The position numbers and the translations under genes are program-made. DNA of 14,249 nucleotides from Cudoniella acicularis. Its lineage: Eukaryota; Ascomycota; Leotiomycetes; Helotiales; Helotiaceae. How positions within the stretch are numbered: the stretch's first letter is position 1; each line of letters starts with the position of its first letter. The DNA is taken from positions 1 to 14,249 of the forward strand of contig JAAMPI010001461.1 of assembly GCA_013054445.1 (NCBI GenBank). Direction: 5' to 3'. Of this stretch, positions 7,843-14,249 are shown piece by piece. The notes under the pieces are model-generated. The model was not told the origin of the DNA. It did no database searches and worked only from the letters and a program-made list of their open reading frames with translations.

Positions 7843-9661
7843 ATGCCTGCGTAAGCCCCGCACCAACTTTGTGCCCACTTTCAGAAGCTAACGTGGACAG
7901 ACCTGGTGACCAGCATCTCACATCAACAATAACAAACCCATTCGAAGAAGTAAAACCGCGAATATCAGAGTACACGGCCCAGGACATCGCGACGCTACAA
8001 AGCCGGCTGGAAAAGCAGCTAGGGCCGGAATATATATCGAACAGAGCGGGACCCGGAGGGCAAAAGGTCTACTACCTAGCTGCGGAGAAATGCATCCAAC
8101 TTGCGAATGAAGTCTTCGGATTTAATGGCTGGTCGAGCCAGATCAAGGATGTACAAGTTGATTTCGTCGACGAAAATCCGCAAACGTTAAAGGTCAGCCT
8201 GGGATTATCGGTCATAGTACGGGTTACTCTGAAAGATGGAACATTTCACGAGGACATCGGATATGGGCATATGGAGAATTGCAAGGGGAAAGCAGCGGCG
8301 TTCGAGAAGGCTAAAAAGGAGGGCACGACTGATGCTTTGAAGAGAGCTCTGAGGAACTTTGGCAATGTTTTGGGCAATTGCATTTATGATAAAGATTATT
8401 TGGGCAAGGTTACGAAGGTTTCGGCACATAAACCGAAATGGGATGTGGATAATTTGCATCGACATCACTCATTTAATCCACCAGTCAAGAAGGAGGTCGA
8501 AGTAACAAAATCTGTGGAGGATAAGTCGCAAAATAGTGCAAACGGAGCAACTGCTACCAGCAATGGTACGTTTGCCTGCAAAGTCTACTCCTTTAAGAGA
8601 CTAACATTTTGATGTAGCGTCGGACGACACATTTGATGATGAATTTGGAGGTAAGTGGAGTCAGTGTTTAGTTAAATTTTTGCTAATAAATCTAGATTTC
8701 GATGATGCAGACTTCGGCGTTGCTGATCCAGACGCACATCCTGATGAGGTAGTTCTTCCTGCTCCGCCAGTTGCCTCACATCACGTCAAAGGTGCTCGAA
8801 ATGGCAACCCAAGTACGAATGTAGTTCCTCCAAATCAGAATAGACCTCCTGTGAACCGTCCACAATCTATGGCAGCACCTCCAGCTAGACCGCAAAACGT
8901 AGCACCCTCTAGCAATGCAATCAACAATAATCAGCAACCTCAAACACCCAACACTGGATTCTCAAGAGCCACCAGCGGAGCAGGCCAAGCAATGCGTCCC
9001 CCTCCTCCAGATTCTGGCAACCAGTCTCGACCAGTTCCTCGAGGCCAGCCTCCCACCGCAGCAGGTCGAATCCTAAACCAACCAAGCCGCGCAGGCCCAG
9101 CATCAGCACCCCCATCTCCAGCCCGATTAATGAACAACCCCTCCTCCGCGGACGACAACGACATCACGAGCCTCCCACCCCCAGGCGCTGGATTCTTCTC
9201 CGCCCGAGCAGCCACCATGCTCCCAGAAGGCCAAGCCCCAACCGACGGCCAAGGAGCCCCCCTCCCAATACCGTCCCACCTCCCACGCTTTCAACCCCAA
9301 CGCCGAATCGCCTTCTATCCGCAAAACCCCCGGAATCGACCACAAATCCACCAAACCCCTCACCCGAGAACTAAAACACATTCCCGGCTCTACGCAAACC
9401 ACCCCTGCTGCAGGTGCCCCCGCCGTTCAAAGAGGAAATATCATGAACCCGCAGCTAGATACTATGAGGAGGATAGGTGTACCTGGGAGTCCGAGCCCGA
9501 TGGCGAATAGGACTTCGTATAAACCGCCTACGATGAAGAGACCTCTTGATGCTGGGGGTGGAGTGGTGGGGAGGACGCCCCTGATGGATTTACCTGCTAA
9601 TGGGGCGCTTGGAGGTGCTGATGCTGGGAATGATTTCAAGAGGCAGAGGATGAATGGGTAA
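7843..9661 (+). CDS. RAD52: DNA repair protein Rad52 (RadC/Rad22), with an apparent frame break near base 9286
   Basis: Rad52 anneals single strands and loads Rad51 in homologous recombination in the nucleus. Exons are 7843-7850, 7901-8565, 8618-8650 and from 8696. The introns are 50, 52 and 45 nt, with branch sites GCTAAC, ACTAAC and GCTAAT. Exon 1 codes only M-P and part of A3, giving MPAPGDQH across the join. The annealing domain is about residues 20-170, with EYTAQDIATLQSRL, GFNGWSS (76-82), GYGHMENCKGKAAAFEKAKK (123-142) and YDKDYL (165-170). An acidic stretch (SDDTFDDEFGD) and a long Pro/Asn/Ser-rich region follow. After IPSHLP (codon 432, ending 9285) the family-like sequence continues one frame over: AFNPNAESPSIRKTPG to DFKRQRMNG, stop 9659-9661. 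Skipping C9286 gives 556 residues, a normal length. Read as printed, the protein ends at 9510 with an aberrant Arg/His/Cys-rich tail. Sequencing error or real mutation are both possible. Confidence 0.93.
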
Positions 9662-10430
9662 AAGCAAAACAGCCTTGAGAGGAAGAAGGTGTAAGGGATA
9701 AGATAAAGGAAAGGCGTAGCGTTCGGTGGTGTCGTATTGTTATCAGATTGTTTGTTTGTTTGCTGGCTTGCATGGCGTACGGATGGTTGTGGATGGGATA
9801 TTTTCTGCTGAAGAGGGCTTTAGACTTGCTCCTCGCTTTGTAAGGCAAGAGGACTTTAGTTTTAGTGCTGGTGTTTCTGCTGCTGCTTGTGCTTGTCTAC
9901 TTGAGCGGAGCACTTGCTTGCTAGCTGGAGAAGAGAACATTCACATGCATACCAATGCAGAAGAGGATTTTTGTGAAAATCACCTAAATACTAAAAGTTT
10001 TCCTCTTTCCACTTCGTTTTTAGTTTGTTCTTATTTCTAAATTTCTTTACACAAACTAGCAAGTAGCAAATGACCCCTCACATCCTTCTCTTCCATTCTA
10101 TTCCTTCCTACCCGCTTGCTACCCGCTTGGTTTGCAAAGGATCCGAGCGAACGGAGGGTAGGATAGGGTAAGGGTGTAGCTGTGATTGAGTTGAGCTTCT
10201 GAAGTTCTCCGATATCAGAGTGGTAGGTAAGGTACTAGGTAGTCAAAGAGGTATTATATATAAGGGAAAAGGAAAATAGGGTTTTTATTTCAGGAACTCA
10301 GAAGGAAGCGCGACTTACTAATGAAATTTCTCTAGAAAATGAGTACTAGCTCGATAGACTAGGTGTAGTGGAGGGCCATGACTGGAAGAGGTCCATAGGA
10401 GGAGGAGGATGGAACTTTTGTGGGAAGTGG

Positions 10431-10493
10431 ATTTTATTTTTGGTAAATGGGCAGGTGCGGTTTACATGCGTAACTGATCGCTGCATAATGACT
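10431..10493 (+). repeat. Imperfect direct repeat, copy A
   Basis: The unit starts ATTTTATTTT, passes through GTTTACAT (10460-10467) and TAACTGATCGCT (10471-10482), and ends AATGACT. It matches copy B, about 147 bp downstream, over some 65 bp with scattered changes and a few indels. The two shared blocks are exact. Origin unknown; no terminal inverted repeats or coding content were seen. Confidence 0.7.
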
Positions 10494-10578
10494 AGTTATG
10501 CCCTCAATATTTATCCTTCCTGCCTTGAAAGAAGGGGATTACCAGTAGATCTTAGAGGAGTATTTGAGAGGAAAAGGT

Positions 10579-10645
10579 ATTTTATTTTCTGGCAAGTAGG
10601 TAGTGTTTACATACCTAACTGATCGCTACAGTCTGTAGAATGACT
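10579..10645 (+). repeat. Imperfect direct repeat, copy B
   Basis: Second copy of the unit at 10431-10493: ATTTTATTTT at the start, GTTTACAT at 10605-10612, TAACTGATCGCT at 10616-10627, AATGACT at the end. It carries about five extra bases between CGCT and AATGACT compared with copy A. Confidence 0.7.
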
Positions 10646-10797
10646 CAAGATCCATGCTTAATACCACAAAGTGACAAAGGAGGAAAGTACCGCTCCCTAA
10701 CCCAACGCCCCGCCAATATGTGACAGATGCCTTCAACTCCACCCATGCAATATCCCTACCCTATCTGAAAAAGACGATTTTCACCGCAACGGCTAGT

Positions 10798-11959
10798 CTA
10801 CTTGACAATTAAAACAGCGCTAGGTACTAACCCAGCCTCCTTCAAGGTCTTGCCAAAGTCGACAGTACCACTGCTGAAAACTTTTCGGGGAAACGTCATA
10901 GTAAAGCTCTCAACAGCCGGGTTGCCATCCGCCTCAATAGCCTGCGCAACCTCAAATAGCGTCGTCTCGGCCCCAAAATTCTTCATGACAGTTCCACTCG
11001 CCATCTGCAATCTCAGTCTCGCCTCAGTGTGTACCTTCTTCTCTCCGCTGCCGCTGGCCTTTGCTGGAGGATCAGGATGCTCGGTGACTTGAGGAGGGAG
11101 TTGTCGGCCTTCGCGCTCAGCTTTGGCCTTTTCCGCTTTCAGGCGGCGCTCTTCCTTGTCAGCTGCGATCTTCTCTTGGATACGCTTCTTGGCAGCGATG
11201 TCGGCGAGCTTTTCTTCACGCTTTTTGGCGGCGGCTTTGATTTGTTCTTGTTTAGCCAGGTCTTCCTTGAGGTCTTGGACTTCTTTAGTGGCTTTCATGC
11301 GGATTTTCTGGAGGGAAGTTGTTAGTTTGTGTTTGGATGTGCAACGGTAGGACAGTGTGAAAAGGGGCAGAAGCTAAGGAGAGGCTCGGATAAACTGGCA
11401 ATAGCATACCTCGTTCTTCTTTTGCTCCTCTTTGTCAATGATAGCCTGCTTAGCCCTCTTCTCTGCAAGAGCCGCTCTTAATTCCTCCAACTTGGCCTTC
11501 TTCTCTTCCTCAGTAAGAGGGGCAATCTCTTCAGTGGACTCTGAGAAATTCACATGTTCCCTGTTCCCTCCGTTAGTATTTGTCTTAATACTCCGCATAA
11601 GGTACCCACGTCTTTGAAGCATGAAACTCTGCTTGAGCTGTGCTTCTGAACCTCTTCCCACAGTCGTTGCATACCATCGATTTAGCAACCTCGCCTTCCT
11701 TTAGTGCTGGTGGCTCGATACTTGCGTCTGTCTCTGCAGAGTCGGCTGAAGGTGCGGGGCCCTTGATCTCGTCCAGCGACTTGTCTTGATTATCCTCCAA
11801 CCATTGTAATGCACCTTGTACTGTGAATATCTTGTCAGTATTGATCGCAAAAGGGAGGGATAGAACTGGCATACATCCGCCAGTCTTCTTGACAGCTAAC
11901 TCAGCTCTCTCCTTCTCAAACCCCATGTCCAGAAGGACACTTAAATCCGAGGCAGCCAT
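10798..11959 (-). CDS. UBA-C2H2-UBX domain protein, UBXN1/SAKS1-like Cdc48/p97 adaptor
   Basis: The protein is expected to link ubiquitinated clients to the Cdc48/p97 ATPase. Exons are 11959-11875, 11820-11610, 11560-11410 and 11307-10798. The introns are 54, 49 and 102 nt, and ACTAAC branch sites are visible in the last two. The product has 318 residues. A UBA domain spans about 4-42 (LLDMGFEKERAELAV, then GGLQGALQWLEDNQ across intron 1). A C2H2 finger uses C79, C82, H95 and H101 (CNDCGKRFRSTAQAEFH...H); H101 is supplied only after intron 2 is removed. Residues about 105-235 are a Lys/Glu/Ala-rich coiled coil (SESTEEIAPLTEEEKKAKL onward). The C-terminal UBX domain is about 242-318, with the p97-binding signature F288-P289-R290 and the end GLVPSAVLIVK. 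No signal peptide or membrane segment is seen, so cytosol and nucleus are likely. It is convergent with RAD52 and divergent from the VAP gene. Confidence 0.93.
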
Positions 11960-12470
11960 GGTGGGGTGATGCTGCAAGAGACTGTTTGTAAAGTGGTGGG
12001 AGAGTTTAGAAATTAAATAGACTCGAGTCTAAAGGACTTGTTTTTATATGCGTTTCAAGAAATGCTTAAGATGTAGAGAAACGAGTGAATTCCGAGACGT
12101 GGAGGATGCCTTCAAGGATTAAGAAGTTAATGCCACTAGCGGGAGCAAGCCGGGCAAACATCAGAATGCCGAAAAGATGACGTTCCGACCACTACAAGGA
12201 AGCACTAAGCGAGGCCCGAACTGTTTCTATGGAAATCACAAGCTCTGAATACCTTCACGCTCGAGAACAGTCCAACCCGAGCTTCTTTTGGCTGCGCGTA
12301 CTCCAATTTGACTCCATCGTCCACTTGCGCCGTTGTACCATTTATACCTATCAGATCGCCTGCGACTCGGCTGACGCCCAGCTCGTAACCTCGCGATCCT
12401 GACCTAAATACCACGTTCCCTCAACAGCACGAGACAACCAACTTCCCTACAACTTCCACAACCCATCATC
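11960..12470. other. Divergent promoter of the UBX and VAP genes
   Basis: These 511 nt separate the two start codons. A TATAAAAA is present on the UBX side; no comparable box was seen on the VAP side. The minus-strand open frames here (12414-12205, 12655-12404) overlap the VAP start region and have no recognisable content. Confidence 0.6.
12041..12048 (-). promoter_or_regulatory. Candidate TATA box of the UBX gene
   Basis: TTTTTATA on the plus strand is TATAAAAA on the minus strand, about 82 nt upstream of the UBX ATG. This is a good sequence match and position for a fungal TATA element, but unproven. Confidence 0.4.
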
Positions 12471-13683
12471 ATGTCGGTCGAAATCGAACCTTCGGAATTG
12501 GGCTTCCACCGTGTGTCTATCTGCGAATTCCGCGAGGAGGTTCTAATGCGGGTATAGGGCCATTTACGCAAGAGGTGTCGCAAGTTCTCAAGATTAGAAA
12601 TCCAAACCATATTCCGGTCGCTTTCAAGGTATGCTATCGTTCTATACATATTCACTTTGGGTATTAATCTGACGGGTCACTTCACGTGCAGGTCAAGACT
12701 ACGGCGCCGAAGCAGTACGACACCCTCGATCCGCAAGCCAAAAATACAAATTGTTAACAAGCTATCTAGATACTGTGTCCGCCCAAACTCAGGCCGAGTC
12801 GAACCAGGAAAAGAGGTCGAAGTGACCGGTATGTGCTTGCGTGGACAGAACATGTGTTTCGGTGCTAATGGCTTCCCCGCAGTTCTTCTGCAGGCTATGA
12901 AACAAGAACCTCCTCTTGATGCGAAGTGCAGAGACAAGTTTTTGGTTCAATCCGTGGCAGTTACTGCTGATTACGAGTTTACAAATACCGGTTCCATTGT
13001 AAGCGCACATTTCAGCATTTTTTGGTATGATTTCTAACTTGAAAAGTGGCAGCATGTCGATGATGCCGAGAAGTCGTCGGTCCAGGAGAAGAAGATCCGA
13101 GTTGTGTACCTGGCTGCCGAGGGTGCACCAGCTGCAGTTACACCAATGAGAAATGGCATTAACGGGGCCTCTAGCAACTCTGTAAGTCACTCCAAAGCCT
13201 ATATAATTCTCTCGGGCTAATTAGAAGCAGATCGAGACACCAGAAACCGCACCTCCTGCTTACACAAATGCTCGTTCACCTTCCCCAGAAGAAACATTCA
13301 CTCCCGAAAATACCCGCCGCTCTATTCCAGCAAGTGCTCCCACAGTCAAGATTGAAGAGGAGCCTGCCAACATCCGCTCGTTTGGTGATGCCAAAGCCTC
13401 AGCCCACAACCCAGCCACAACCTCCGCTGCCTCGGCAGTTTCCTCTACTGTACCAACTTCCGTCGAAGAGTTAAAGGCCCAGCTGGCAGAAGCCAAGGCT
13501 ACTATTGCAAGTTACGCACAAGAAGGAGGACTACGGATGCGAAAGGCTGCGGTGGGCGAGACATCGAACGATACGGTCAACCACATAGCCCAACAGGTAC
13601 AACAAGGTTCACAAGGAGTCCCGTTGCAAATTGCGGCCGCTCTATGTTTGCTCAGCTTCCTTCTTGCATACCTCTTCTTTTAA
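12471..13683 (+). CDS. SCS2: VAP/Scs2 protein: MSP domain, coiled coil, C-terminal ER tail anchor
   Basis: VAP proteins sit in the ER membrane and tether FFAT-motif partners at contact sites with plasma membrane and other organelles. Seven exons: 12471-12510, 12558-12628, 12692-12714, 12770-12828, 12883-12998, 13053-13181 and 13231-13683. The six introns are 47-63 nt with GT...AG ends. All phases close and give 296 residues. The MSP domain covers about residues 1-125: MSVEIEPSELGFH, RPFTQEVSQVLKIRN, VAFKVKTTAPKQYCVRPN (about 34-51, the FFAT-binding signature, formed over two introns), EPGKEVEVTVLLQAMK, KCRDKFLVQS and KKIRVVYL. A Ser/Pro/Thr-rich linker follows (about 147-222), then a short coiled coil (SVEELKAQLAEAKATI, 223-238). 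Residues 280-296 (IAAALCLLSFLLAYLFF) are a tail anchor at the extreme C-terminus. The gene is easily missed because exon 3 is only 23 nt and the last 453-nt exon has no early ATG. Confidence 0.92.
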
Positions 13684-14249
13684 ATCGGCGCTATCAAATG
13701 GGTGTTTGTACGATGATGGCGGTGTTTTTCAGAGGAGCCGGCGTGTAACAAGGGGCCAGAAAGTGAGATTGGGCGGGGCAGACCACCAAATATGTAAACA
13801 AACTCTTTCATGAAACCTCAACTTTGACGAACAACGCAAACGGAATAATGGGAGCGAGTGAATGAACAGTTATGGGCGCGTGTGGGTGGTTAGGTGGGGG
13901 TCAATCAGGATTGCATGCATACATTTTATTACCTACTACCGTTTCCAGGTTTCTTTTTCTCTCTCTCTGTCTCTGCTCTTGAGCAACAGTACAGTACAGC
14001 AATTCTCATGGGATCAGATGACACGGAAAGACGTAGTATGGTGCAAGCAAGCATGGGTTTCTTGTTTCTTCCTTTTAAGTACTTGGCTGGTTATCTTGGT
14101 GCGTACTAGGTACTTGAGTTACTGGGAAATGTGTTGGGCGTGCACCTACCATACCTCTATTACAAGCGACTTCCAAGTACTTAGTTGAGCGTGAATGCGA
14201 GCCTAGATTTGATGCATAATGATTGGTGCAGTGCAGTGGTGGGGTGTGT
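13684..14249. other. Gene-free stretch downstream of the VAP gene
   Basis: No gene is supported. Open frames at 13631-13813, 13862-14188 and 13894-14109 have no recognisable features and overlap the VAP 3' region or T-rich sequence. A CT-rich run (TTTTTCTCTCTCTCTGTCTC, around 13951-13976) and AAGTACTT motifs (near 14077 and 14175) are present. Confidence 0.55.

Larger units (their letters stand above)
9662..10797. other. Gene-free convergent intergenic region between RAD52 and UBX gene
   Basis: These 1.1 kb follow the RAD52 stop and precede the end of the oppositely directed UBX gene. I see no coding sequence. The 104-codon plus frame 9726-10040 is low in family-like features. The stretch holds an imperfect direct repeat and a TACTAGGTA motif near 10232 that recurs near 14105. 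Both mRNAs presumably end here. Confidence 0.6.

Noticed and set aside
8921..9402. Long minus-strand frames opposite RAD52
   Set aside because: They are antisense shadows of the Pro/Ser/Ala-rich linker, giving Gly/Val/Glu-rich nonsense.
9286..9510. Alternative RAD52 C-terminus in the unshifted frame
   Set aside because: Arg/His/Cys-rich sequence unlike Rad52, while the shifted frame stays open and family-like to 9661. Kept only as the outcome if the frameshift is real.
9726..10040. 104-codon plus frame downstream of RAD52
   Set aside because: No recognisable family, Cys/Ala/Ser-rich, lies in the expected RAD52 3' region.
13182..13230. Alternative acceptor TTAG at 13224 for the last VAP intron
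   Set aside because: GCAG at 13230 is a stronger acceptor and keeps a suitable distance from the GGCTAAT branch site; the alternative would add only two codons in frame. The GGCTAA here is a branch site, not an XlnR site.
10227..14115. TACTAGGTA motif near 10232 and again near 14105
   Set aside because: Short CTAGGTAC-like words are common in intergenic DNA of filamentous ascomycetes; two copies are not meaningful.

Overview
The window reads as nuclear DNA of a filamentous ascomycete (Pezizomycotina). The evidence is short GT-AG introns of about 44-113 nt with CTAAC/CTAAT-like branch sites, a fungal lactose-permease-type sugar transporter, a cytosolic-type GH43 enzyme, and Rad52, UBX and VAP proteins whose sequences fit filamentous fungi. 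Leotiomycetes is only a guess. All exon joins below were worked out by hand from splice signals, reading phase and conserved family motifs.

Left part (1-4900), a possible sugar-use pair. A sugar transporter of the major facilitator superfamily runs leftward and is cut by the window edge. A GH43 beta-xylosidase/arabinofuranosidase without a signal peptide runs rightward. About 1.6 kb separates them. That spacer holds two copies of the 13-mer TTCAGGCTAAATG, each containing the XlnR/Xyr1 core GGCTAAA, and candidate CreA sites. An unrecognised open stretch (2822-3117) lies just before the GH43 gene. A plausible reading is import of a plant-derived pentoside followed by hydrolysis inside the cell.

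Middle part (5789-7386), a tandem pair of small acidic proteins of unknown function. The right copy (6883-7386) is intact. The left copy (5789-6332) is recognisably the same protein but has one frame break and two stop codons inside the homologous tail, so it looks like a pseudogene.

Right part (7843-13683), conserved housekeeping genes. These are RAD52 (plus strand, four exons, an 8-nt first coding exon and an apparent one-base frame break near its C-terminal third), a UBA-C2H2-UBX p97/Cdc48 adaptor (minus strand, four exons, convergent with RAD52), and a tail-anchored VAP/Scs2 protein (plus strand, seven exons, divergent from the UBX gene). Between RAD52 and the UBX gene is a 1.1-kb gene-free stretch with an imperfect direct repeat of about 65 bp. 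An ACGCGT (MCB) element lies upstream of RAD52.

No tRNA, rRNA, CRISPR array or complete mobile element was seen. I did not find a convincing unknown multi-gene system. The points most worth a second look are the RAD52 frame break, the decayed tandem paralogue, and the transporter/GH43 pair with its repeated XlnR-type sites.
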